Part shown: positions 31,820 to 43,756 of the stretch, one piece after another | Numbering within the stretch: position 1 is the stretch's first letter | Layout of the letters: every line of letters begins with the position of its first letter | Source of the DNA: Saussurea involucrata | Lineage: Eukaryota; Streptophyta; Magnoliopsida; Asterales; Asteraceae | DNA length: 64,000 nucleotides | Assembly (NCBI GenBank): GCA_033807775.1 | Contig: CM066315.1 | Location: 8,560,501-8,624,500, forward strand | Direction: 5' to 3' | Program-made: the position numbers and the translations under genes | The notes under the pieces: generated by a model | The model's input: only the letters and a program-made list of their open reading frames with translations | Database searches by the model: none | Told to the model about the DNA's origin: nothing

Positions 31820-32435
31820 AAGTTTTTTTTGGAAGGGTGTCTTAGGCTATGTCTAGGCTAATCCCTTGACAAATTATGATTGTAAGACATCAACCCTGAT
31901 TAAACCTCAGTTGTCACAATTGTTATGTACGCTTGAATTAGAACCGTGGACAGATGAGATATTCCACCACATCCTCCAAAACCTTAACCAGTACGCCACA
32001 ACCCTTGTGGTTACCACAATTAGAGTTTACTCTAAAGAAAATATGACATGCTTGTTAAATATGTTCCTATCATTTAAATTTTCAATAACAAAGAATTAAA
32101 TTATTTATCATATACAAAAATATGTTTAAAAGTTAATATTAGGATGTTTGATATTAACGGATCTATTTTTTTATATAGAAACTTAGCTACAATAAATCTG
32201 AGTTACCATCGTTAAAAAACATCAATTATGGTCGGGTTTCATTGTACGAGTAGGGTCTATTGGACATTTAGACCCATGTTAGAATGTTGGCTCTTTCGTG
32301 GTCCAAATACCGCATATGCACGTCCGACGTTGATACATTTTACTATTTTAGGGTCGTTTTCACTAAAAAAAGTCTTTATTTTGTGTTTATATGTATTCAT
32401 TAAAAAAGTCTTTATTTTGTGTTTATATGTATATG
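31820..32435. other. No recognisable feature
   Basis: Mixed AT-rich sequence. A 29-bp direct repeat (AAAAAAGTCTTTATTTTGTG onward) occurs twice at 32366-32430. No gene supported. Confidence 0.4.
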
Positions 32436-32439
32436 TATA

Positions 32440-32830
32440 TATATATATAGAGAGGGAGGGAGGGAGGGAGATTCAAATGTAATTTTTTTTCCGTGTAAAC
32501 TTTCGATTTCATTGGTTTCTTTGATGAATTTTTTTATGGAATTGTTTATTTTGATGAAATTGTTTCATATCATTCATTTATTGACGATTTTTTTTGCGAA
32601 ATTTGTAGTTTCGTAGGTGAAAACGAAAAATGTATGAAACATTTCATAAAAATGAAAAAAACCTATGAAACTATAAATTTCATAAAAAAATTCCATCAAG
32701 AAAGGAATGATATGAAACAATTTCATCAAAATAAACAATTCCATAAAAAAAATTCAACAAAAAAACCTATGAAACTACAAAGTTTACACGGTTTACACGA
32801 AAAAAATTTACATTTGAAGGAGCCTCTATT
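32440..32830. repeat. Foldback element
   Basis: The left arm from about 32466 (ATTCAAATGTAATTTTTTTTCCGTG) and the right arm ending near 32825 are inverted copies over about 160 bp, including GGAATTGTTTATTTTGATGA. Bordered by TA and GAGG microsatellites on the left. Confidence 0.75.
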
Positions 32831-32957
32831 AAATAATGCAAAGCGCGCGGTTTGTCCCGCGGTTTGTCCCGCGGTTTGTACTGTAAATCACATGTGATTT
32901 TGTACATGGGCGGTGCTCCTCGCGTTTCTCGTAAATTGTTACGCTCCTCGTTTGAAC

Positions 32958-33010
<53 letters not shown>

Positions 33011-33013
<3 letters not shown>

Positions 33014-34227
33014 GCTTAATCAAATAAGAACTAATTAGTTTGTGGTAACCGTAAGAACCAATGTGAGCCACACATTTAAAATAATTAATGTTACTTCTAA
33101 CATCACGCCTAACATCACGCCTCTGCATCTCTCTATCTCTTCTCAATTCCCTCTTCTTTAGAAACCCTAAATGGAGCCGACACCCTCTCCAAAATCCCTA
33201 AATCGAGCCGACAACGGCGGTGGATGGTGGCATAGAACAGAGTAGTCGACAATCGGTGACGAAGGTAGAGCCCTGGCGGCGGCGGTGGTGGATCTACACC
33301 ATCGATGATCTCTCTGTCTCTATCTATAACTCTCGATCTCTTTGTCTCTGTCTCTCTCTCTCTATTCTCTGGCTCTCGATCTCAGTGTCTCTATTCTCTG
33401 GCTCTCGATGTCTATTTACATAGTGATTTGGTTCTATGGTTTCCAATCTCACCTCCGTCCATGACTACCGGACATCTCATCGGAGATGTAGCAGTGTGTG
33501 TGTGTGTGAGAGAGAGAGAGAGATGGTGGAGATCGAGAAAACCTGCAACTCTCCATCATTCTCCGACAACTCTTCATCCTTCTCCCGCTCTGAAACAAGG
33601 ACCATCACAGGGACTTTATCGCCGGCGTCCCTTCTTTTCCGGCAACTGGGTCTAGATTTTATGTGGTCTATGTGATTTGGTCTCTGTTACAAATCTGAGA
33701 TGTTTCCATCTGTGTGTTTCACCGGAAAAAATGGTGCGGGGGACGATGTAGGTATTCAAGATTTACACAGGGACGGTTTTTTTTGCATTCATGGCAGAGA
33801 GACGATGGTATCACATATGGGGTATCACAGTGGTATCACACATAGGGTATCACATTTGGTATCATAATGGGGTATCACAATGGGTTATCGTAATTGGTAT
33901 CACATTATCACAGCGGTATCACAATGGGTTATCGCAATCGGTATCGTATGTATTTTGGATATTGCATGTATTTTGGGTATCACAATGGTATTTATGTATT
34001 TTAGGTATCACAATGCCTATTGTATGTATTTTATGTATCATGTGTATGCTGTGTTAAACGAGAGGAGAGAGGAGAGAGGATATTTTTAAAATACCAAAAT
34101 GCCCTTTAATTTAAATTTTAAATAAAACTACCAAAAATAATAATTTCCTAATTTATTGCTTAATATGTGGCTCATATTGGTTCTTACAGTTACCACAAAC
34201 AAACTAGTTTTTCCTTGAATGGCCCCC
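33011..34227. mobile_element. 1.2-kb inverted-repeat element in a TA microsatellite
   Basis: Inverted ends GGGGCTTAATCAAATAAGAA and GGGGGCCATTCAAGGAAAAA continue as good inverted similarity through GTAAGAACCAAT and GAGCCACA for about 75 bp. Both sides are (TA)n. Inside are CTCTGTCTCT-rich and GGTATCACAATGG-type tandem repeats (33805-34020). No protein I would support. Confidence 0.85.
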
Positions 34228-34237
34228 TATATATATA

Positions 34238-34426
34238 GGGGTGTAATCAAATGAGAACTAATTTGTTTGTGAGAACTGTGAGAACCAGTTTCAGCCACAA
34301 AAAATAGGGGTAGATGGTTAAAAAGAAAAAGAAAATTAATAAAGAAAATTAAATAAAATAAAATGAATGGCTGAAACTGGTTCTCACAGTTCTCACATCT
34401 AATTAGTTTTCTCTTGAATGGCCCCC
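34238..34426. mobile_element. 189-bp MITE, sibling of the preceding element
   Basis: Ends GGGGTGTAATCAAATGAGAA and inverted GGGGGCCATTCAAGAGAAAA, inner arms GTTTCAGCCA. Sits in the next TA run. Its ends match those of 33011-34227, so it is probably a deletion derivative of that family. Confidence 0.85.
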
Positions 34427-34484
<58 letters not shown>

Positions 34485-34490
<6 letters not shown>

Positions 34491-36320
34491 TTCAAGAGAA
34501 AACCTCAAATAATTAGAAAACTAAAGAACACTCTTATAGACATAGGATTAGATAAATCAAGGGTTATTATTAGAATGACAGTTTTGTAATTAAAAGGAAG
34601 TTGAAGGTAAATTATATAACAAGTTATTTGAGGTTGGGGGTAAAATTGGCAAATGGAAATTAAAATATCATATACAAAAAGTTAGAAACCCTACGTATCA
34701 TCTCATAACTCAAACCCTACCTCTCTCTCTCAAACCCTCCCCCCTCTCTCTCTCTGCCGCCGCCACCACCGCCGATCGCCACCACCGTCGACCGCCACCA
34801 CCTCTTCTCTCTACCGCCGCCACCACCACCGACCGCGACCACCGTCGACCTACCCTCTCTTCTCTCTGCCGCCACCACCACCGACGACGACCACCACCTC
34901 CGACCTACCCTCTCTTCTCTCTGCCGCCGCCACCACCGTCGACCGCCACCACCGGAGTTACAGCTCAGTTTCACCGATCCTTCAGAACTATACACGAAGC
35001 AACCCTTCTGCATCTGGAGATATTCTTCCATCATCATTTACCTAAACCAAAATGATGATGATCGACATCCTCTTCTGCATCTAGATATTCATCCCCATCT
35101 TTCGAATCAAGAACGATTTGATTCATCTTCTCACCCATTCCATCTTCTACTTGTTTCAATGCAATCACACCACTCCACACCTCATGTCTCTCCTCAATCT
35201 ACCGATTATCAGATTTGAGGAGTTGCTGGACCGCCAGAACAGATCGGTGGACGAGATGTGTTTCATCTGCTCCGCCGCTTACCAAGGTTTGTTACGTGCT
35301 TCTCGTCGTTCGGAAACCTGAAATGAATCTGGTGGTTCTGGACTCTACTACGACGATCTAAAGTATAATAACCATCAGAATAATGAATCTAGTGGTTGCG
35401 GTGGTTGAATCGCCGACGGCCGTGGAGACATCGGCGGTAATATGCACAAGTGCATAATATGCACAAATCTGGATTTTACTGAGTTATGAATATTGTTATT
35501 CATTGAAGATGGCCTTATAGCGATTTTATCAATTTTCCATTTGCTGAGTTGGAGTATTCTTGAAGCAAAATATGTTTAGGAAATATTTATTTTGTTCCAA
35601 AGGAAGTGTTCATATTTTTATTTTAAATTGTGTTAAATTAACTTGTCCTCTGTTTATTTAAAAAGTGTACTAATTACAAAAAAAAAACTCGAAATCAATT
35701 TTTACTATTCATCGATATCACTTTTATCTGGTGTTGAATCTCCAGATATTAGTAAATAAAAATATGCACATTTTTACTATTCATCGATATCATGTTATCT
35801 GGTGTTGAATCTCCAGATCTGTGCATATATATATATATGCACAAGTGCATAATATGCATTTGTGCATATCTTCAAGTTTTTGCCGGAATCTTCAAGGTTT
35901 TCTTTTATATACTTGTTTGTTTTTAAATTTGGATTAGATTGCAAGTTTTAGAATTGAAAACCACTAAGTAATTTGTAATTTTTTGAAGTTTGGCGGTCGA
36001 CAGCAAGCATCGCCGGAAAACCGTGAGTTCGTCGGAATCTACAAGTGTTCGCCGGAAAACCATGAGCTTGTCGGAATCTGCAAGTGTTCGCCGGAAACTC
36101 ATGGAGGTGGATTTGTGACTGATAGCAGTGATTAGTTGGGGTGGGTTTGTTTTGTTTTAGTGGTAGGATATAGTGGCCAAATGACTTTACTACCCTTTTC
36201 ATTAATTTTAATTAATTTAATGGCTGATTATTATTAACCTTTGGATTGTGTTTAATCAATGTCTCTAAGGATGTTCTTTAGTTTTTCGGTTATTTGAGGT
36301 TTTCCCCTGAACCTGACCCT
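34485..36320. mobile_element. 1.8-kb inverted-repeat element in a TA/GA microsatellite
   Basis: Left end GGTTCAAGAGAAAACCTCAA, right end inverted AGGGTCAGGTTCAGGGGAAA, with shared inner arms AAACTAAAGAACA. Flanked by (TA)n. The interior holds a CCGCCACCACC array (34755-34960), two copies of CATCGATATCA...GAATCTCCAGAT (35709-35818), and a palindromic TGCATAATATGCA motif. No gene called. Confidence 0.8.
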
Positions 36321-36321
36321 A

Positions 36322-36356
<35 letters not shown>

Positions 36357-36358
<2 letters not shown>

Positions 36359-36687
36359 GAGGTATCCGTTGCAAACCAATCAGTTTGAGCAAACCGTGCA
36401 AACTCATATCCACCAATCATGAATCTGCAATTTTTTTATCCATAAGGGTATTTTAGGGCTTTTAGCATATTTTTTCATCTCCACCAATCACGTAACTTGT
36501 TTTTTTATATCCATAACTTCTTTTTTATATCCATTAGGGTATTTTAGGGCTCCACCGGAAAATATAGATTCATGAAGCCAAATTTATATATTCATGAAGC
36601 CAAAATAAAAAAATTGCAGATTCATGATTGATGGATATGAGTTTGCACGGTTTGCACAAACTGACTGGTTTGCAACGGATGTTTCCC
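36357..36687. mobile_element. 331-bp MITE in a TA microsatellite
   Basis: About 80-bp inverted arms: GGGAGGTATCCGTTGCAAAC at the left and inverted GGGAAACATCCGTTGCAAAC at the right. Flanked by (TA)n on both sides. Confidence 0.9.
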
Positions 36688-36738
36688 ATATATATATATA
36701 TATGTTTTTAGATTTACAAATAAAAGTTTTAACCAACA

Positions 36739-36990
36739 TTTAGATCAGATTCATCTTACGATTAAGATATGTTTACATATGTGCTTAATGCTTTCAATCT
36801 TTTTGTTGTTTTCATTTGAACCTAAGTTACAACATTTAACACACACACACACGTGTATGTATATATATATATACACGTGTGTGTGTGTGTTAAATGTTGT
36901 AACTTAGGTTCAAATGAAAACAACAAAAAGATTGAAAGCATTAAGCACATATGTAAACATATCTTAATCGTAAGATGAATCTGATCTAAA
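36739..36990. repeat. 252-bp near-perfect palindrome
   Basis: Centred between 36864 and 36865 with no spacer. In the pairings I checked base by base only one (36859 with 36870) fails. It includes an (AC)n/(GT)n pair around a TA core. Could be a foldback MITE or a tail-to-tail duplication. Confidence 0.95.
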
Positions 36991-37240
36991 CTTTTATCTG
37001 TTATTTCTTTTATTTCCACGTTTAAACCGTTATCTACCTCTATGAGATATAGTTTAATTAGAGTCCCTAAAAATTTATAAAATGATCGTTTCTTTCTTTC
37101 TTTTTTGAAAAAAACTCTTATTTTCTTTCATTTTCTTTTTCCCCCCGCCTAAACTCGAGAACACAATATTTTTTTATTCCCACATCATTTTCTTCCCTTC
37201 CCCCCTTCCTTCGTGAAAAATGACTCGAAAACACAAAGTA

Positions 37241-37526
37241 AGGGCCTGTTAACACTTGTCCAGGTAAGCGTTTATCGGTAAAATTCAACACTATTATCTA
37301 TTTACCGGGTAAGGTTTTATTTAGTCCACAAAAACGGTATCATATGCAACGATTTTTCCGATAAACTTTACCATGGTAAAAGTCTTTGCCCTCACTTACC
37401 GGGTAAAGACTCACGGTCCTTGTCTTAGCTCTTACAGGGTAAGATTCTAGGTCATTGTCTTATTCATCCGTAAGGTAATGTAACTTGGTAAGTGGTTACC
37501 CGAGTAAGCATTTGATAAATGACCCT
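37241..37526. mobile_element. Possible MITE with TTACCGGGTAA repeats
   Basis: Ends AGGGCCTGTTAACACTTG and inverted AGGGTCATTTATCAAATG are similar. The interior repeats TTACC/GGTAA words. Boundaries uncertain. Confidence 0.45.
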
Positions 37527-38267
37527 AAGAATGAAAGTGATGTAGTGAAAATCTCATTTTTCTTGAATTCGAATACAAACGGTGTCAAAACTATTGATTC
37601 CGGACTATTTGTGATTGTACAAAGTTGGCTTAAATGACCACAAATACCAAAATTATCATTTATTTAATACGGATAAAATCAAAAAATTTATTACATAAAA
37701 TGACATGAATGGCCCTAGTGAAAGCGACCCATGGATGGATTTTATGGCCTATAACTATGACAATGGTTGAAAACCAAATTGTGGTTCTCATTGTCCTTTA
37801 CCAACCAGTCCTGTTGAATTTTATAACTGAATTTTGTTTCTATGCTTTATGTTTTTGCTACATGTAAAAATATGGTTCATTATTTTTCAAAATACACAAA
37901 ATATCCATCCATCCCTTTCCCTCACTTGTTTTTATCTTTTTATCTTTTATTTGAATCTTTGATGACTTGAAACTGTAACTTATAATTACTAACGATGACC
38001 AAGTATGGTGGTCTTTAGTTTGTTACTGTGCTATTTGGAACATATATGTGACTATCTTCACGTGTTTTTTTTTTCTTTCTGGTTTTTGGTTTGGGATTTT
38101 GTTTTGTTTTTCTTTTTACATTTCATTGGAGCTCGGTATGACGGTATATGTAGTAAAGCTTACATTAGAACCAATGCTCGCTAGGTACCTGGTGCTCAAT
38201 GGAACATGTTGGTGTTTGATACGTGCTCGATGCTCAATTGTGCTTAATAGTGCATGGAAAAAATAAT
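37527..38267. other. No recognisable feature
   Basis: AT-rich. The open frame at 38048-38266 is Phe-rich low-complexity translation of a T-rich tract. Confidence 0.5.
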
Positions 38268-38637
38268 AGGAATCAACTCAAAATAGTCATTGTACCAATC
38301 CAAATTGGTATCCTAAGGCATTCAACTCCCTATTTTACATAAATGTCACTAAATTCGTAATATCCAGGTCCATAATTTGAAGACTTGGTTAAACGACAAT
38401 TTATTTTTACCAAATCTTGTCATTTTTCTTAAAAAGAATTACGGACCTAGATCTGCAATTGTGGACCCAACTAAAAAAATAAAATAAAATTGAATATATT
38501 CGTTTTTTTATGTCTTTTAGCTAGATTCGTTGATTACGGACATAGATATCACAGACGTAGTGACATTTTGATAAAATTAGGAGAGAAAACTAAGAGACCA
38601 ATTAATGTTTGTAAAATGACTATTTGAATCAATTTCC
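38268..38637. mobile_element. 370-bp MITE with MULE-like ends
   Basis: Inverted arms AGGAATCAACTCAAAATAGT and GGGAAATTGATTCAAATAGT, continuing to AAATGTCACTA. The GGGAAATT start resembles the ends of MULE1 and MULE2. I could not find a 9-bp duplication. Confidence 0.65.
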
Positions 38638-38848
38638 CAACAAGGGAAAAGAAAAGGGAATGAGAGATCTAAAGGAGACATATTTTGGGAAGAGCATTTT
38701 CGAAATAAAATAGATTTAAACATATTTTTTTATTGTTGAACATTGGAGCATATTTTTGGTATGTAATGGTATTTTCATAACAGCTAATGTTAGCTCACGA
38801 GAAAACGACAACACTAAACACCTTATATCATCTTCAACAACTTCCTTA

Positions 38849-40689
38849 GGCTATGAGTACCGCTGCCCAATGAATCCACTTGCTACCTCAGCGCCACATC
38901 AGCTTTTCTCTTTCCTACCCTCCTTACCCAATCCTTACCCAAAAGTGGAGTACCACTACCTAATGAACTCAATGAACCCGCTTGCCACCTCATCTTTTTT
39001 AATTCTTTTATTTATACATTTAATTATTTAACAAAATAAAAATATTTATATAAATAAAAATAAGATAAATAATACAAATAAAAATTCATATCATTCATTA
39101 AATAATTAAAAATTACAAAATACAAAACACTAAAAATTATGATATTTTCTAATTTTCTCTTTTCTCGCTAAAGTAGCCCTCAAAACATCTCCCGAAAGGT
39201 GATCATGCGGGGCTATGAAAAACTCGAAGTCTTGTTGATATCGTTTTTCTCGTTCGAGATCCAACTTTTGTTGTTCGAGTTCAAGTTTTTTCATTTTGTA
39301 CTCCATTGTACCCTCAATCTGCTCGTTGAACGAGCTTATGGTCGTCAACAACTGAGTAACACTTTCGTCCGGGTTCGACCCGGTCGTATTACTCGTTGAT
39401 GTTTTTTTTGCCTTGTTTCTCCCGATGGGTCGTTGAAGTTGCTCGACCTCGTCGACCTCGTCATCATCGGAAGGTTTGGTACGTTTTGAACCCCGAGATG
39501 AATTTGTCGACATCGTTGGAACCGTTGACCATTTTGGACATTTTTTGAGGACATCCCAAGCTTGTTCATGGGTGAAAGCAACCCCAATATCCCCTTGGTA
39601 CCGGTGGTGTGCCGTTCGTAAAATGTCGGCGTCACTCATTCCGCTTGATCTATTATTGACCAAGTTGTTGTAGATGCCAGCAAAACACGTAATTTTCTCG
39701 TTGAGGTCTTTGAACTTGGTGTTCAGTTGATGAAATGATCTATAATCTTGGCGACCCATAGAATTATAGAACACCTTCGAGATTCGGTTCCAAAAACTGT
39801 CTACATTTATGTAAATTCAAGTATAAGAATAATAACAAGAATATTAATAATAATAATAATAACAATAATAATAATAATAATAACAACAATAATAATAATA
39901 ATAAAAATATTACCACCGGTTTGTGCGTTACCGACAACGGGGTCCTCCGAAACGTCAACCCACGCCGACACTAACGCGACTTCCTCCTCTTTAGTCCACA
40001 TCTGTCGGGTGGCTCTATTTTCATTTTTTTTCTTTTTTTCTTTTTGCGTTGGTGTCGGGATTGATTGTTGTGTGGAGATCGATTGTGGTGTGTGCGGTTG
40101 TTGGGTTTCAGGAACAAAGTCGTCGTCGAGATTGATTGCGGGTTGAGGAAGTTGGTAATTGGCGGGAGTAAAACCTTGTTGAAGCAAACCATGACGTGTA
40201 AATTGATAAGGAATATACGGGTGTTGCGGAACTTGTTGAGAAAACGCTTGTTGCGGAATATAACCTTGTTGAGAAAACGCTTGGAAGCCAAGCTCCCGGT
40301 CTTGTTGCGGTGTATCAGATCGGTTACGACGGGATGTAGGTGTGGTGTTTGGATTCATGATGAAATTTGAGAGAAATGGAAGAAGGTATTGAATTTGAGA
40401 GAAATGGAAGAAAGTATGTTTTGGTGTGAAAAAATAAGATGGTATAGGTTAATATATATAGTGTGATTAATTTGAAAAAACAAATTAAAAAAAACAATTT
40501 TCTAAAATTAGCCGTTTTACAACGGTATTGTTTCAAAAATATTTATAAAAAAAATAAAAAATAAAATTGCAACGGGTTGATCGGGTTCATGAACCCACTC
40601 CCCTTACCCGAGCTCCCTACCCGCCCCCCGTACCCGATGTGCCACCTCGGTCGAACCCGCTACCCTACCCGAGGGCGCTACTCATGGCC
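38849..40689 (-). mobile_element. Harbinger-type element carrying an intact SANT gene
   Basis: Ends GGCTATGAGTACCGC and inverted GGCCATGAGTAGCGC, flanked by TTA (38846-38848 and 40690-40692). Subterminal regions are rich in CTACCC/TTACCC words on both sides. Only ORF1 is present; the DDE transposase ORF is absent, so movement needs a partner. Confidence 0.85.
39130..40358 (-). CDS. Harbinger ORF1-like SANT/Myb protein, two exons
   Basis: Exon 1 40358-39914, intron 39913-39801 (GTAATA...TGTAG, mostly ATT repeats), exon 2 39800-39130; about 371 residues with no stop. Gln/Pro-rich N-terminus, then the SANT core with W-T-K-E-E-E-V-A-L-V-S-A-W and, across the splice, T-G-D-S-F-W-N-R-I. Then comes a helical segment with H-E-Q-A-W-D-V-L-K-K-C-P-K-W, an acidic and basic linker, and a Glu/Lys/Gln coiled coil (E-L-E-Q-Q-K-L-D-L-E). 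In Harbinger systems ORF1 proteins bind DNA and bring transposase to the nucleus. Database entries of this type in daisies are often misnamed glutathione S-transferase T3-like. The gene appears intact. Confidence 0.88.
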
Positions 40690-41707
40690 TTAAAATAGAA
40701 AAAAACACTGTTTTCACTAAATCTTTCAATCAGCTTTGTTATTTTGTTCTCTATAACAGATAAAACTTGAAAATTTTCCAAGTTTAGAGAATTTTTTAAA
40801 ATTTGATGGTAGGATAGAGAAATAATTATTTTATTCAATCATACATTCATACCAATGAAATTAATTTTTTTATCATTTTATATTAAGTTTTATAAAAAAA
40901 AAGTATACTGGGAAGAAAACTAGAAATATTATATTAATACAATTTGGGTTAAAATCTCTAAAATATGATATTTGTTGAAGATGGATGTAATTATTTTTAT
41001 AGATTTTAACTTTAGTTCTCTATTTTAGAAAAAATTATAGAAAACTTGATGGAGATGCTCTTAGCTAATGTTTGATCGTTTCACCTAGTATTTGATAAAA
41101 TAAAATCCAAAATTTAAATTTATATTTTTACTGGTTCTAATTTGATCTTAAAATGATATGATTTATAAAAAGAAAAATTATAAATAACAATCATTAAAAA
41201 TATACTATTTGTTTATCCGTGCAACGTAATACGAATGCGAATTTTATTATAAATTAAGAATAAAATATCAAGTAAATTTCTCAAGAAAAACACCCAAAAT
41301 TTATGATGTATTATACTGTATTAGTGAGACCTAACATTTATTATATATTTGAACATGTTTATCAACTATATCTACATATTTATATCTAGTAAATTATAAA
41401 AATATGTTGATAAAATAGACAAAATGTTTTTTTAAATATAATTTTTGGATGTTATAAGAAAAACAAATTTGAGAAGATATATCATAAATTATGGTGGGGT
41501 TTGATCATAAAATTCATGTGATCCCACATGAAAGTCTATGATTGTAACACGATCCACATTATTTCCATGAATTGCATTTCCAACTTTCAAATGATTTTCT
41601 GGGTCAAAAGAAGCAACGCAAATTTGAAATTAATGACATGTTGATGTTATTTGCCTAAAAAACTCAAGTTCAAATATTTAAATATATATATATAGAGAGA
41701 GAGAGAT
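40690..41707. other. AT-rich spacer with a MITE relic
   Basis: A right end matching the GAGCATCTCC family lies at 41044-41055 (minus-strand GAGCATCTCCAT). Its left end is not recognisable. No gene seen. Confidence 0.45.
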
Positions 41708-41926
41708 GGGAAAGTTCAAACGAGAACACTAACTATTTAGGAAAACACGAAAAACCGTCCATATACAATATCATGTGATGGTACACTAAGAGCAAAAAAC
41801 TGGATGAGGACGACTTTGGCCGTGACTTAAAAGTTGTGGGGCAAGTCGCGTGAATCATATATGATTTTGTACATGAACGACCGTTCTCGTTTTTTCTTAA
41901 ATAGTTTGCGTTCTCGTTTGAATCCA
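41708..41926. mobile_element. 219-bp MITE with GTTCAAACGAGAAC ends
   Basis: Left GTTCAAACGAGAACACTAAC, right inverted GATTCAAACGAGAACGCAAAC, preceded by TA and GA runs. The same end sequence recurs at 32960 and 63470. Confidence 0.75.
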
Positions 41927-42145
41927 AATCTATGTATATCGCATCAAAATAAATGATATATTTTCTTATATAAAAGAAATACAATGTTTGACTAGAATAA
42001 TAATTTAAAAATAATTAGATTAAATGTATTTATGAAACAAATAAAAAAATTGGAGATTATAATGAAAATCATGTAATTAAAAAGACAAATTAATTTAAAT
42101 TATACAAATAGATATATAATTAAATGAGGCTTTGAAACTCAACGA

Positions 42146-42228
42146 GCTGGTTTGCCCGAGAGGTTAAGGGGGAAGACTTAAGATCTTCTGCACATAAGTG
42201 CGCATGGGTTCGAACCCCATAGCCAGCA
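42146..42228 (+). tRNA. tRNA-Leu (anticodon UAA)
   Basis: Folds as a class II tRNA. The acceptor stem GCTGGTT pairs with AGCCAGC. The D arm is TGCCCGAGAGGTTAAGG. The anticodon stem GAAGA/TCTTC encloses the loop CTTAAGA (anticodon TAA, decoding UUA). The variable arm TGCACATAAGTGCGCA follows, and the T arm is TGGGTTCGAACCCCA. No intron, no encoded CCA, discriminator A. A T run follows at 42230-42234, fitting RNA polymerase III termination. All conserved bases look intact. Confidence 0.97.
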
Positions 42229-42353
42229 TTTTTCAACAATGTGTTTTTTTTTTAAATTTACAAAAGCACCACTGTAGTTTTTTTTCTTTCAAAATTGGCC
42301 ACTGTATTTATTAAAATTGATTACTCATGTCATTTTTTTCCTTTTGGCACAAA

Positions 42354-43083
42354 GGCTATGTTTGGCAAACTAGCTGATAAGCTAGCTGGTAGCTGACGAA
42401 AAAGTCACGTTTGGCAAAAGTATCTTATAAACATGTAAAATGATCAAAAAGAACATCTTTAAATAATTATCAATTACAAATTTAATTATGTAATTAAAAC
42501 GAATTTATAACAATATAATATGTTAATTAATACAACAAATGTAATAAAGAAAAAATAAATAATATAATATATTAATTAAAATAAATTTAAAATTTATTAT
42601 ACATATATACTATAAATTTTGAATTTGTTAAAACAAGTTTTAGGAAAAAAAAATATATTAATTTATGATTTTAAATAACTGTTACATACAATATGAATAA
42701 TGAATAAATAATCAAATAATAATTAAAAAGTAATACAAATTGATAATTAAAATATATTCATTGATATTAAAAATAAATAAAAATAATTTATATGATTAAC
42801 GATAATTAAAATAATTTATATGATTAACAATAATTCTAAATAATTAAAATTTAATTTATTAATTTTCAGTTAATATTAATTAATTATAATTAAATTTAAA
42901 AAATTAATATTTATTAATAATAATAGTTAGTAAATAATAATAAGAGGCAATATTGGAATATTCACAAAAAGCTACTGAAACGCTACTCCAAACAGCGTTT
43001 CAAAAAGCTAGCTTATGGTCATCCAAACATATACACAAAAAAAAACTAGCTTATAAGCTAGTTTTTTTTTGCCAAACAATGCC
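42354..43083. mobile_element. 730-bp Tourist-like MITE
   Basis: Ends GGCTATGTTTGGCAAACTAGC and inverted GGCATTGTTTGGC, with inner inverted AGCTTATAAGCTAG motifs. Flanked by AAA on both sides, a possible 3-bp duplication. The interior is almost pure AT. A second member lies in reverse orientation at 60985-61970. Confidence 0.85.
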
Positions 43084-43539
43084 AAAGTCAATGTCGAAAG
43101 ACTATTCTACCCCGTTAGAACATCTCCAATAAATTCTCTATAATTTTTCTAAAATAGGAATTTAAAAGTCAAAATCTCTAAAATGTATTACATTTAGCTC
43201 CAACAGATTCTCTATTTTAAAAAACCCAACATCCATTATATTATTCAAATATTATTTAAATTTATCATCTAATACATTTTTAAAAAGAAGTTATATAAAA
43301 TAATATCAACTCAATATTATTGGTAATTTGATGGGAATGAATAAAAAAATAAATTTTCTCTCCATCTAGCAAGTTTTACAGAATTCTCTAAACTTGGAGT
43401 TTCTCTAGTTTTTTCTATTTTAGAGAACTATATAAAGAAACTGTTAGAGCAATATAGAGAACAAAAATACAATTTTCTCTATTTTAAAGAAGCTGTTACA
43501 ACAGCATATTCGACAATTTTTTTTTCTAATCAATATATA
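43084..43539. other. AT-rich spacer with MITE-like relic
   Basis: A GAACATCTCCAA end at about 43126 and several TTCTCTATTTTA words resemble the relic near 41050. No complete element or gene. Confidence 0.4.
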
Positions 43540-43550
43540 CTAGTCAGTAT

Positions 43551-43570
43551 ACCCGCACGATGCGGCGGGT
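43551..43570 (-). promoter_or_regulatory. Helitron 3'-terminal hairpin
   Basis: Six-base stem ACCCGC/GCGGGT with an 8-base loop, seven bases from the CTAG terminus. It acts as the rolling-circle stop signal. Confidence 0.88.
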
Positions 43571-43665
43571 GATAAATTTTTATTGGAAACCACACGCCTT
43601 TGACATGTTAGTTTCGAATCAGCAACAAATGGTAAATAAAAACCATAAGTACCAAGAGTTTGCAC

Positions 43666-43756
43666 TTTGCAGGGCACCAACAAATTCCTGCTTGGAAAAT
43701 TCACACATGGTAATGGCCTTGATGTGCCATGAGACAACCAATTGATGTACCAATAC
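43666..43756 (-). pseudogene. Captured DCN1-like (cullin neddylation) exon
   Basis: Reads L-V-V-S-W-H-I-K-A-I-T-M-C-E-F-S-K-Q-E-F and then V-G-A-L-Q, matching the conserved segment of plant DCN1-like proteins, which promote NEDD8 attachment to cullins. An acceptor AG directly precedes it. Only one exon is clear, and flanking frames do not continue the family, so it is not functional. Confidence 0.8.

Noticed and set aside
33220..33655. Ser/Leu-rich frames suggesting a membrane protein
   Set aside because: They come from CTCTGTCTCT repeats inside an inverted-repeat element.
34717..35037. Gly/Arg-rich minus-strand frame of 106 codons
   Set aside because: It translates the CCGCCACCACC array; the complement is equally repetitive.
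39748..40146. 132-codon plus-strand frame with Ile-rich stretch
   Set aside because: Antisense to the SANT gene; the Ile run is the ATT microsatellite intron.
43540..43570. MITE end with CCCGC palindrome
   Set aside because: The CTAG terminus, hairpin spacing and A^T site together with the TCTATTCTAC start at 53615 fit a Helitron better.
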